Positions 1 to 4,756 of a DNA stretch of 6,031 bases are shown here, piece after piece. Where the stretch lies: the NCBI GenBank assembly GCA_025457905.1, contig JALOTM010000063.1, positions 1 through 6,031 of the forward strand. Reading direction: 5' to 3'. Under the pieces are notes generated by a model. The model ran no database searches. It had not been told where the DNA came from and was given only the letters and a program-made list of their open reading frames with translations. Each line of letters begins with the position of its first letter. Position 1 is the stretch's first letter. The translations under genes were made by a program, and so were the position numbers. Source of the stretch: Methanomassiliicoccales archaeon (GTDB lineage: Archaea; Thermoplasmatota; Thermoplasmata; Methanomassiliicoccales; UBA472).

Positions 1-1
1 C

Positions 2-163
2 TCGCTGTGTCACCACGCCGTTTTGCTGAGCGCGTGCCACAACACCCTTGACCAGAGTCCACTGCGTTTGCACGCTGGCAGTCTGGACATCGCTCTCCAG
101 ACTCGTGCCATCGTAGTAATTGAAGGGCTCGACCCTCGATTCAGACGTGATCAGGGATGTCCG
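2..163 (-). other. Unassigned open frame at the left edge, possibly the end of a divergent gene or a gene remnant
   Basis: The first ~150 bases before the ubiquitin-like gene hold no recognisable gene. On the minus strand one frame is open from 163 to the left edge and encodes a peptide of ordinary composition (for example NYYDGTSLESDVQTASVQTQ), which looks more protein-like than the Cys/His/Leu-rich plus-strand frame over the same bases. In that frame a TAA lies at 164-166, and no ATG, GTG or TTG follows it before a GTG at about position 72. If the frame is coding, it begins at a non-standard codon or is a broken fragment. I do not recognise the peptide. It does not resemble E1, RING or any other ubiquitin-pathway domain. 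It may also be non-coding upstream region of the ubiquitin-like operon. Confidence 0.2.
147..152 (+). promoter_or_regulatory. Ribosome binding site of the ubiquitin-like gene
   Basis: GTGATC, complementary to the 3' end of archaeal 16S rRNA (core GGAGGTGATC), ends 4 nt before the ATG at 157. It supports that start. No convincing TATA box was seen in the 150 bases available upstream, so the operon promoter may be weak or may lie further left. Confidence 0.5.
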
Positions 164-396
164 TTAGAGTGAGGGTAAGGAATGCTGAAACCGGCAGTAC
201 CGTGGACATGGAGCTGGAAGGGGAGAACACCATCCAGGAGATCATCGAGGGCGCTGCTGGATATTGGGAGAAGGATGCAGGGGCGTACGTCCTGCGCAAG
301 GGTAAGAAGCTGCTCAGGGGCCAACAGACGGTCATGGAGTCCGGAATCAGCAACTCCGACGACCTGGAGCTTATTCCCGATCCTGAGGGCGGCTGA
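157..396 (+). CDS. Ubiquitin-like modifier protein with C-terminal Gly-Gly
   Basis: A 79-residue beta-grasp protein resembling ubiquitin, predicted to be a protein modifier attached through its C-terminus. The order of elements fits ubiquitin: an N-terminal beta hairpin (residues 2-21, alternating VRVRVR then DMELE), a helix (about 25-38), a strand and turn YVLRKGKKLL (44-53) that aligns with RLIFAGKQLE of ubiquitin, then SDDLELIP (67-74) and the terminal Gly78-Gly79. Nothing follows the Gly-Gly, so the protein is made in conjugation-ready form. The residues before it are acidic (PDPE) where ubiquitin has RLR. Lysines are K39, K48, K50 and K51; K50 aligns with ubiquitin Lys48. The ATG is supported by an upstream GTGATC. 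It is the first gene of an operon with E2-like and JAMM genes, which is the strongest argument for modifier function. A ThiS/MoaD/SAMP-type sulfur carrier is the alternative, but the E2 partner argues against it. Confidence 0.87.
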   Translation: MSVRVRVRNAETGSTVDMELEGENTIQEIIEGAAGYWEKDAGAYVLRKGKKLLRGQQTVMESGISNSDDLELIPDPEGG

Positions 397-399
397 TCG

Positions 400-909
400 A
401 TGCCGTTGCCACGTGACGTGCTCGCCGCAAGGCTCAGGAACGAGCTGGCCATATGCCAACGTTGCCTGAAGCATCCCATCACCATCGATGATGGCGCCTT
501 CTTGGAGTTCCCGGTGGAGATGGAGATGAGCCTCGTGCAGATACCAGGCTATGAGCTCGTCAACGGTCAGCTCAGAAGGAGGTTCCACCACCGCTTCGCC
601 ATGACCATTACAGCGGAATATCCCTTCCAAAAGCCCCAGGTCTCTTGGCTGACGCCGATATTCCATCCGAACATCATGATTCCCGAGGATGGAGGTTTCT
701 TATGCAACAAGCTCCTGGACGATTGGAGCTTCAATTCCACTCTACTGATGTTCGTCAAGGGCATCGAGTATCTTCTCCTCAATCCTAACCCTATGAGCCC
801 CTTCGGGACGGAGACATGCACCCTTGCCGCCGAGTATTTCAATAAAGCGCACATGGTGGGGGTTCCTCTGGCTTCGGTCCCTCTTCCCAAGGTGGTGAGG
901 AGCCAATGA
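400..909 (+). CDS. E2-type ubiquitin-conjugating enzyme (UBC fold)
   Basis: A 169-residue E2-like protein, expected to accept the upstream ubiquitin-like protein from an E1 as a thioester and pass it to a substrate amine. E2 hallmarks appear in the right order: the strand-turn EYPFQKPQVSW (73-83), the oxyanion-supporting HPN motif (His89-Pro90-Asn91), Cys102 in GGFLCNKLL as the likely catalytic cysteine eleven residues after the Asn, Trp109, and LLLNPNPMSPF (125-135), which matches the LLxxPNPxxPL stretch of eukaryotic E2s. Total length is close to the usual ~150-residue UBC core. An N-terminal CxxC (Cys19, Cys22) is unusual and lacks an obvious second pair. The start lies 3 nt after the preceding stop, and the TGATC over that stop can serve as ribosome binding site. 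The stop overlaps the JAMM start. The assignment is firm; the substrate and the E3, if any, are unknown. Confidence 0.92.
   Translation: MPLPRDVLAARLRNELAICQRCLKHPITIDDGAFLEFPVEMEMSLVQIPGYELVNGQLRRRFHHRFAMTITAEYPFQKPQVSWLTPIFHPNIMIPEDGGFLCNKLLDDWSFNSTLLMFVKGIEYLLLNPNPMSPFGTETCTLAAEYFNKAHMVGVPLASVPLPKVVRSQ
891..900 (+). promoter_or_regulatory. Ribosome binding site of the JAMM gene inside the E2 gene
   Basis: GGTGGTGAGG lies within the last codons of the E2 gene, with GAGG ending 5 nt before the ATG at 906. It favours the ATGA-overlap start at 906 and suggests translational coupling. A competing site, GGGAGGAG at 1012-1019, stands 9 nt before an in-frame ATG at 1029. Confidence 0.6.
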
Positions 910-1571
910 CCTCCCCGCACATCCTAGGTGGCAAAGAGCCGTGCATCCGGCAGCGTGATCCGCCTCCCCCCGAGAGGTGCACGGCGCATAAATGGCTCAA
1001 CGAAAAGGCCAGGGAGGAGTTCGCCAACATGGCCCCGGGCCCCTTTGAGTTATACCTATCCAAGCTGGCTGAAGAGAAGATCCGTAACCATGCGACCAAC
1101 GCCGCGGGCGATCGCCTGGAGGTGATGGGGCTGCTCCTTGGCAACGTCTTCCGCTCTAACGGCACTGTCTATTCCTTGGTGAGGGACGTGGCCACTACGG
1201 ACCTAGATTCATCGTCCGTCCGTGTCCGTTTCTCCCGGGACGGGATGGAGAAGCTGTTCACGGCCCTGGAGGACGCGGGCTTTAACTACGTCATCGTAGG
1301 CTGGTACCACTCCCACCCAGGCCATAGGTGCTTCATGTCCCCCACTGACGTGGAGACCCAGAAGGTGATTTTCAATAAGAGCTTCCATTCCGCCATCGTC
1401 ATCGACCCCATCAACAAGGAGATCGACTCCTTTTGCATGGAAAACGGCAAGGTGCGCTCCCGGCCCTTCGCGGTCTACTGGGACGAATACCAGAACCCCT
1501 ATTTTGGGGAGACGGTGAAGAGGAAGAGGCTGGCTAACGATCCCAAGCATATACGCAGTGGAAAACACTAG
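906..1571 (+). CDS. JAMM/MPN+ metalloprotease, Rpn11-like deconjugase
   Basis: A 221-residue zinc isopeptidase of the JAB1/MPN/Mov34 family, predicted to remove the ubiquitin-like modifier from substrates. The complete JAMM signature is present: Glu72 in LEVMGLLLG, then WYHSHPGHRCFMSPTD (133-148) giving His135-x-His137-Pro-x6-Ser145-x2-Asp148, where His135, His137 and Asp148 bind zinc and Glu72 is the catalytic base. The GWYHSHPG context is very like proteasomal Rpn11 and CSN5. The MPN core runs from about 46 to 195. Residues 1-45 are an extension with PPPPERC and a second Cys that I cannot assign, and the last ~25 residues are basic. The start at 906 is chosen from the ATGA overlap and a good ribosome binding site; ATG 1029 (residue 42) would give a core-only protein. 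Because the modifier already ends in Gly-Gly, the enzyme is more likely a deconjugase than a precursor processor. Confidence 0.94.
   Translation: MTSPHILGGKEPCIRQRDPPPPERCTAHKWLNEKAREEFANMAPGPFELYLSKLAEEKIRNHATNAAGDRLEVMGLLLGNVFRSNGTVYSLVRDVATTDLDSSSVRVRFSRDGMEKLFTALEDAGFNYVIVGWYHSHPGHRCFMSPTDVETQKVIFNKSFHSAIVIDPINKEIDSFCMENGKVRSRPFAVYWDEYQNPYFGETVKRKRLANDPKHIRSGKH
1568..1571. other. Shared CTAG where two convergent genes stop
   Basis: The JAMM gene stops with TAG at 1569-1571 and the hexuloisomerase gene, on the other strand, stops with TAG at 1570-1568. The four bases CTAG therefore hold both stop codons, with no intergenic space and no visible terminator between the convergent transcripts. 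Confidence 0.95.
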
Positions 1572-2107
1572 ACCCAGATGGCATGACGCTTGCGCAGCGA
1601 GGCCTCAGACTGGTTGAGCCTCTGCATGAGGATCGGCACCAACGAGTCCAGGTAGATCATGCTGGCCACCTCGAAGATGGTGCCTAGAGGCGCCAATTTG
1701 GACCTCTCCTCGCGTCGGGAGGGTTGGATCTCAACGATGATATTCGCGGCCTTGCCCAACTTGGAGTGCTGATTAGAGGTGATGACGATTACCGTGGCGC
1801 CTATCCGGCCCACGATGTTGGCGGTCTGCGCCGCGGACATGGTCTCGCCAGTGTTGGAGATCACCAACAGCAGGTCCCCCTTCTCCACGATGGGGGTGGT
1901 GGTGTCCCCTACGAAATGCACGTCCAGGCCCATCTGCACCAGGCGCACGCTGAAGGCCTTGCCCATCAAGCCTGATCGGCCCACCCCGTAGACGAAGATG
2001 GTCTTGGCCCCTGTGATGGCCTCGCACATCCGCTCCGAGACGGATGGGTCGACCTTCTCCAAGGCCTCCTTGACCTCCTCCATGATAAAGCCCAAAGCTT
2101 CCTTCAT
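1568..2107 (-). CDS. hxlB: 6-phospho-3-hexuloisomerase (SIS domain)
   Basis: A 179-residue SIS-domain isomerase, predicted to interconvert 3-hexulose-6-phosphate and fructose-6-phosphate. In archaea this reaction serves formaldehyde fixation or, run in reverse with hexulose-phosphate synthase, ribulose-5-phosphate supply. The phosphosugar-binding signatures are visible: VYGVGRSGLMGKAF (38-51), DTTTPIVEKGDLLLVISNTGET (68-89 region), VITSNQHSKLGK, then LGTIFE with its conserved Glu, and the C-terminal LRKRHA expected of PHI proteins. Length matches the family (about 180). The start ATG overlaps the stop of the upstream TIM-barrel gene (TGATG), with GAGG 7 nt before it, so the two genes are one transcript. 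The synthase partner (HPS) is not in the window. Other SIS-family sugar isomerases are the alternative, but the LGTxFE and RKRHA elements favour PHI. Confidence 0.88.
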   Translation of the reverse strand: MKEALGFIMEEVKEALEKVDPSVSERMCEAITGAKTIFVYGVGRSGLMGKAFSVRLVQMGLDVHFVGDTTTPIVEKGDLLLVISNTGETMSAAQTANIVGRIGATVIVITSNQHSKLGKAANIIVEIQPSRREERSKLAPLGTIFEVASMIYLDSLVPILMQRLNQSEASLRKRHAIWV

Positions 2108-3342
2108 CAGTCATCCTCGTCGTAATCGATCTCGACCTGCTTGGTGGGCTTCTTGGACGATTTGGAGGGCTTGGGGGCAGGTTTCTTCTCCTTTCCCTTG
2201 GGGAGCTCCTTGGGCTTTTCCTTCCCCTTTTCCTTCTTCTCGGCCTTTGCCTTCTCGGCCTTCTCCGGCCTCTTGGATTTCTGGGGCCGCTCCTCCTCTT
2301 CCTCCTCTTCCTCTTCCTGCTCCGAGCGCTTGGCCTTCACGTCCTTGGCCACCTTTTTGGTTAGCACCCTCTCGTAAATGACCTTCATGTACATGGCGTC
2401 ATGCTCGAGCAGCGGAGACGATGAGATGATCGTGATGTTCGGGTTCGCATCCACCAAGTACTCAGCGAGGGGCTCGAACCTAAGGTCCCCTTTCTTTATG
2501 GGCGTGACCCTCTTCTCGTTACCCGCCTCGTGCTCTACGCCAGAGAAGTGCGAGTAGAAATGCGGACCGACGTAGCTCTTGCACTTGTCGAAGAACTCTG
2601 CGAAGTCGCTTGGCTCTCTCAGGATGCCGTTCTCCCTGGCATGATAATGGGCGAAATTAAGGACTGGGACCGGACCCCCGACGTCATCGCATAGGTCAAG
2701 TATCTCGGCCAAAGACCCCCACACCTCCAGGCGCCCGGAGACCTCGATCCCTAATTTGGGTTTGATCTTGTTCTCCTTCCACCAGGATGCGACCTCCTCC
2801 ATGTTCCCCTTGACGTTCTGAGCGGCCACCTTCTTCGAGTGCTTGCCGTAAAGGCCGATGTGCGTGGCGACGAGCGCCCCGTTCATCTGGTTGGCCATCA
2901 AGCCCGCCCATCGGATCGAATCCATGCTCTTCTTGGTGAGCTCGCTGTTGGATACCAGGTCCATGTAGTACGGGGTGTGCATGGAGAGCTCCACGTCCAG
3001 CTCTCGACCCATCTTCCCCAGCTCATGCAGCTCCTGGTAGTTCTGCACCAGGCCGGAGGCCAAGGTGATCAGCTCGTCCTCCTCCTTTATCTCCTCGTTG
3101 AGGTTAGTAATCACGATGTCCTTCTTACCCTTGTGGCGGAGGATCTCCACGACCATGTCCCCTTCCAGTTGAAGCGGAGTGAGACCTACCTCCTCCTCGT
3201 CAGGGAAGCGCTCGATTACATTGACACGGACCATCTGCACCTCCATGGCGTTAAGCCCGAGGTTGTGAACGTCCTCGATGCCGTCCTTCAGAGTCCGACC
3301 CTTGCAAGAAAGAGGAATGCCAGCTGGCCCGAAGCGAATCAT
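2107..3342 (-). CDS. Endonuclease IV / xylose-isomerase-like TIM-barrel protein with charged C-terminal tail
   Basis: A 411-residue protein. Residues 1 to about 330 form an AP-endonuclease-2-superfamily TIM barrel, opening with MIRFGPAGIP and GLNAMEVQMVR as archaeal endonuclease IV homologues do. Candidate metal ligands are His122 (SMHTPYY), His161 (THIGLYG), Glu200 (GIEVSGR), His232 (NFAHYH) and His265 (HFSGVEH). The expected Asp before His232 is Asn229, the expected His of the R-H-x-P segment is replaced (KRVTPI, 277-282), and the Glu of the SESP motif is Ser (ISSSP, 306-310). AP-endonuclease activity is therefore doubtful, and a sugar-phosphate isomerase or epimerase is possible given the hxlB neighbour. 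Residues ~50-118 look longer than usual. From 341 the protein is low complexity: nine Glu (343-351), then a Lys/Pro/Glu-rich tail ending in acidic DYDEDD. The start at 3342 is chosen because homology begins there, AGGTGA precedes it, and a TATA box lies ~45 nt upstream. Confidence 0.85.
   Translation of the reverse strand: MIRFGPAGIPLSCKGRTLKDGIEDVHNLGLNAMEVQMVRVNVIERFPDEEEVGLTPLQLEGDMVVEILRHKGKKDIVITNLNEEIKEEDELITLASGLVQNYQELHELGKMGRELDVELSMHTPYYMDLVSNSELTKKSMDSIRWAGLMANQMNGALVATHIGLYGKHSKKVAAQNVKGNMEEVASWWKENKIKPKLGIEVSGRLEVWGSLAEILDLCDDVGGPVPVLNFAHYHARENGILREPSDFAEFFDKCKSYVGPHFYSHFSGVEHEAGNEKRVTPIKKGDLRFEPLAEYLVDANPNITIISSSPLLEHDAMYMKVIYERVLTKKVAKDVKAKRSEQEEEEEEEEERPQKSKRPEKAEKAKAEKKEKGKEKPKELPKGKEKKPAPKPSKSSKKPTKQVEIDYDEDD
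2290..2316. repeat. Low-complexity GAG/GAA codon tract (polyglutamate)
   Basis: Nine consecutive glutamate codons on the minus strand, mixed GAG and GAA, encode residues 343-351 of the TIM-barrel protein. The mixed codons suggest selection on the amino acids as well as repeat slippage. The tract marks the boundary between barrel and tail. Confidence 0.9.
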
Positions 3343-3346
3343 CAAG

Positions 3347-3352
3347 TCACCT
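3347..3352 (-). promoter_or_regulatory. Ribosome binding site that sets the TIM-barrel start
   Basis: AGGTGA, read on the minus strand, ends 4 nt before the ATG at 3342-3340. It decides between this start and an in-frame ATG 49 codons further upstream (3489), which would put the TATA box inside the coding sequence. Confidence 0.8.
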
Positions 3353-3382
3353 GAGCGGTAATCCCTAGTAATCAGGTACTTG

Positions 3383-3390
3383 TATATATA
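3383..3390 (-). promoter_or_regulatory. TATA box for the TIM-barrel/hxlB operon
   Basis: TATATATA within ATTATATATACA on the minus strand, about 45 nt before the ATG at 3342. An archaeal start site ~25 nt downstream would fall near 3361 and give a leader of about 20 nt containing the AGGTGA. Confidence 0.7.
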
Positions 3391-3475
3391 ATGCCTCACA
3401 GCCCCTAGCCAGCTTCCTCCACGAAGGGCGAAAGGATGTTCCTCTCGTCCGTCCCTCCATCGGTGCTGGATGAGA

Positions 3476-3493
3476 TGCACATGGCCCATGGCA
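3476..3493. promoter_or_regulatory. Imperfect palindrome upstream of the ribosomal operon, possible operator
   Basis: CATGG-C-CCATG (3480-3490) is a perfect inverted repeat of five-base arms around one base, extended by TGC/GCA with one unpaired base. It lies about 13 bp upstream of the TATA box at 3506 in the divergent intergenic region. It could bind a dimeric regulator; the short arms also allow chance. Confidence 0.2.
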
Positions 3494-3505
3494 CTGTGGC
3501 AAAGC

Positions 3506-3513
3506 TTTATTAA
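3506..3513 (+). promoter_or_regulatory. TATA box for the eL18-uL13-uS9-rpoN operon
   Basis: TTTATTAA, with an AAAGC stretch just upstream as a possible BRE. The predicted start site is near 3535-3540, about 25 nt before the ATG at 3562, and GGGAGAG (3547-3553) serves as ribosome binding site. The surrounding interval 3343-3561 holds the two divergent promoters and no gene. Confidence 0.6.
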
Positions 3514-3561
3514 AGGGGTTCCTATTAGACCGCCTTACCCAATGTCGGGAGAGTCAGAACC

Positions 3562-3924
3562 ATGACGTTCGGAAAGAAGACGGACCCGAACCTGGTCGCC
3601 CTGATCGATTCGCTCAAGGCGGCCTCCAGGGAGAAGGGTGCCGCGGTCTGGCGAGACATTGCTCTTAGGCTCGAAAAGCCCAGCAACAATTGGGCGGAAG
3701 TGAACCTGAGCAAGCTCGAGCGTTACGCTAATGAAGGCGACATCATCGTCGTGCCGGGGAAGGTCCTGGGAGCTGGGAGCATAAGCAAGAAGCTCACGGT
3801 CGCGGCCTTCAAATTCTCCGATTCGGCGGCGAAGAAGATCGAAGATGCTGGCGGCAGGAAGCTGACCATACCGGAGCTGGTGCGGGAGTCGCCCAGCGGC
3901 CGTGACGTAAGGATCATGGGGTGA
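3562..3924 (+). CDS. rpl18e: 50S ribosomal protein L18e (eL18)
   Basis: A 120-residue large-subunit ribosomal protein of the archaeal/eukaryotic eL18 family. Recognisable stretches are the N-terminal KKTDPNLVALIDSLK (5-19), WRDIALRLEKPSNNWAEVNL with its conserved RLEKP, the central VVPGKVLGAG (63-72), and a C-terminal half with KKIEDAGG and the RESPSGRDVRIMG ending that is usual for the family. Length is normal for archaea (about 115-121). It is first in the operon, behind a TATA box. Its stop TGA lies inside the ribosome binding site of the next gene, GGGGTGA, so uL13 translation is probably coupled to it. Nothing unusual is seen in the protein. Confidence 0.96.
   Translation: MTFGKKTDPNLVALIDSLKAASREKGAAVWRDIALRLEKPSNNWAEVNLSKLERYANEGDIIVVPGKVLGAGSISKKLTVAAFKFSDSAAKKIEDAGGRKLTIPELVRESPSGRDVRIMG
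3920..3924 (+). promoter_or_regulatory. Ribosome binding site of uL13, overlapping the eL18 stop
   Basis: GGTGA contains the eL18 stop codon TGA and ends 5 nt before the ATG at 3930. It favours that ATG over the in-frame GTG at 3921, which would lie within the ribosome binding site itself. Confidence 0.75.
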
Positions 3925-3929
3925 GCTCG

Positions 3930-4349
3930 ATGGCCGTTGTCATAGATGCGGACGGAAACGTGCTGGGTCGCCTTTGCACGGACGTCGCCAAGAAGATATT
4001 GAAGGGCGAGGAGGTCGTGGTGGTGAACGCCGAGAAGGCCATCGTCACCGGGAGCAAGGAGGACGTCTTCGCTGAATACAAGCAGAAGAAGGACCGGGGC
4101 AAGGTCATCCACGGTCCGTTCTACCCGCGCCGGGCCGACCTCATATTGAAGAGGACCGTGCGCGGTATGCTCCCCTGGGACAAGCCTAAGGGGCGCGATG
4201 CCTACCGCCTCCTCAAGGTGTACGTGGGAGTCCCCAAGGAGTGGGAGGCCGCGGAGAAGGTGAAGCTAATGGGTGCCACGAAGCTGAGCCGTGACCGCTA
4301 TGTCACGCTGAGCGAGGTCTCGGAGTACCTGGGCTCCAAGGTGAGGTGA
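3930..4349 (+). CDS. rpl13: 50S ribosomal protein L13 (uL13)
   Basis: A 139-residue universal large-subunit protein uL13 in its archaeal form. It begins MAVVIDADGNVLGRL, which matches the usual VIDAxxxxLGRL opening, then VVVVNAEKAIVTGSK (31-45), HGPFYPRRADLILKRTVRGM (the basic rRNA-contacting region), LPWDKPKGRDAYRLLKVYVG and a VPKEW segment. Length is normal for archaea. The ATG at 3930 is preferred over GTG 3921 because homology starts there and the ribosome binding site has normal spacing. The gene ends in GAGGTGA, whose TGA is the stop and whose whole is the ribosome binding site of uS9. This gene order, between eL18 and uS9, is a conserved archaeal arrangement. Confidence 0.96.
   Translation: MAVVIDADGNVLGRLCTDVAKKILKGEEVVVVNAEKAIVTGSKEDVFAEYKQKKDRGKVIHGPFYPRRADLILKRTVRGMLPWDKPKGRDAYRLLKVYVGVPKEWEAAEKVKLMGATKLSRDRYVTLSEVSEYLGSKVR
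4343..4349 (+). promoter_or_regulatory. Ribosome binding site of uS9, overlapping the uL13 stop
   Basis: GAGGTGA carries the uL13 stop TGA and stands 5 nt before the ATG at 4355. It favours that start over the in-frame GTG at 4346. Confidence 0.75.
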
Positions 4350-4354
4350 ACAAG

Positions 4355-4756
4355 ATGGCCGAAGTAGCCAACACGAGCGGTAAGAGGAAGATGGCCGTGG
4401 CCAGGGCCTCCGTGAAGGAGGGAACGGGGAAGGTAAGGGTCAACTCCAAGCCTGTGGAGATCTGGACGCCGGAGCTGGCCAAGCTCAAGATTATGGAGCC
4501 CTTGATGCTCGCCCCTGAGCGCGCCGCCAAGGTGGACATCGATGTCTCCGTACAGGGCGGAGGGGTCATCGGACAGGCCGAGGCCGTGAGGACGGCCATC
4601 GCCAAGGGACTGGTGGAATACTACAAGGACGAGGAGCTGGAGCGCATCTTCAAGCAGCAGGACAGGACGCTGATGGTCTCCGACTCACGTCGCAAGCTAC
4701 CCAAGAAGCCCCTGGGCCGCGGTGCGCGCAAGAAGCGCCAGAAATCGTACAGGTGA
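4355..4756 (+). CDS. rps9: 30S ribosomal protein S9 (uS9)
   Basis: A 133-residue small-subunit protein uS9. Diagnostic stretches are [20 protein letters not shown] near the N-terminus, PVEIW, the glycine-rich [20 protein letters not shown] (family GGG..GQA.A.R.AIA..L), the [20 protein letters not shown] region, and the terminal KSYR, the basic tail that reaches the P-site tRNA in ribosomes. Length is normal for archaea. The ATG at 4355 is chosen by ribosome-binding-site spacing. The stop TGA is embedded in AGGTGA, which serves rpoN. Nothing unusual is seen. Confidence 0.96.
   Translation: MAEVANTSGKRKMAVARASVKEGTGKVRVNSKPVEIWTPELAKLKIMEPLMLAPERAAKVDIDVSVQGGGVIGQAEAVRTAIAKGLVEYYKDEELERIFKQQDRTLMVSDSRRKLPKKPLGRGARKKRQKSYR
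4751..4756 (+). promoter_or_regulatory. Ribosome binding site of rpoN, overlapping the uS9 stop
   Basis: AGGTGA contains the uS9 stop and lies 4 nt before the ATG at 4761. It is the third junction in this operon built in the same way. Confidence 0.75.

Noticed and set aside
2..172. Plus-strand open frame running from the left edge into the Ubl gene, as an upstream gene's end
   Set aside because: The peptide is rich in Cys, His and Leu, has no recognisable domain, and overlaps the Ubl start in another frame.
157..396. Sulfur carrier of ThiS/MoaD/SAMP type instead of a ubiquitin-like modifier
   Set aside because: The middle segment aligns better with ubiquitin, and the direct linkage to E2 and JAMM genes favours conjugation; dual use cannot be excluded.
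151..666. Long minus-strand open frames opposite the Ubl and E2 genes
   Set aside because: They have His/Leu-rich shadow composition and no family features, while the plus strand encodes recognisable Ubl and E2 motifs.
3343..3489. 49-codon upstream extension of the TIM-barrel protein, starting at ATG 3489
   Set aside because: The TATA box lies inside it, a good ribosome binding site stands before ATG 3342, and the family-like sequence begins at MIRFGPAGIP.
3921..3929. GTG start for uL13
   Set aside because: It lies inside the ribosome binding site; ATG 3930 has proper spacing and matches the family N-terminus.
4346..4354. GTG start for uS9
   Set aside because: Same reasoning: it overlaps the GAGGTGA, and ATG 4355 is correctly spaced.
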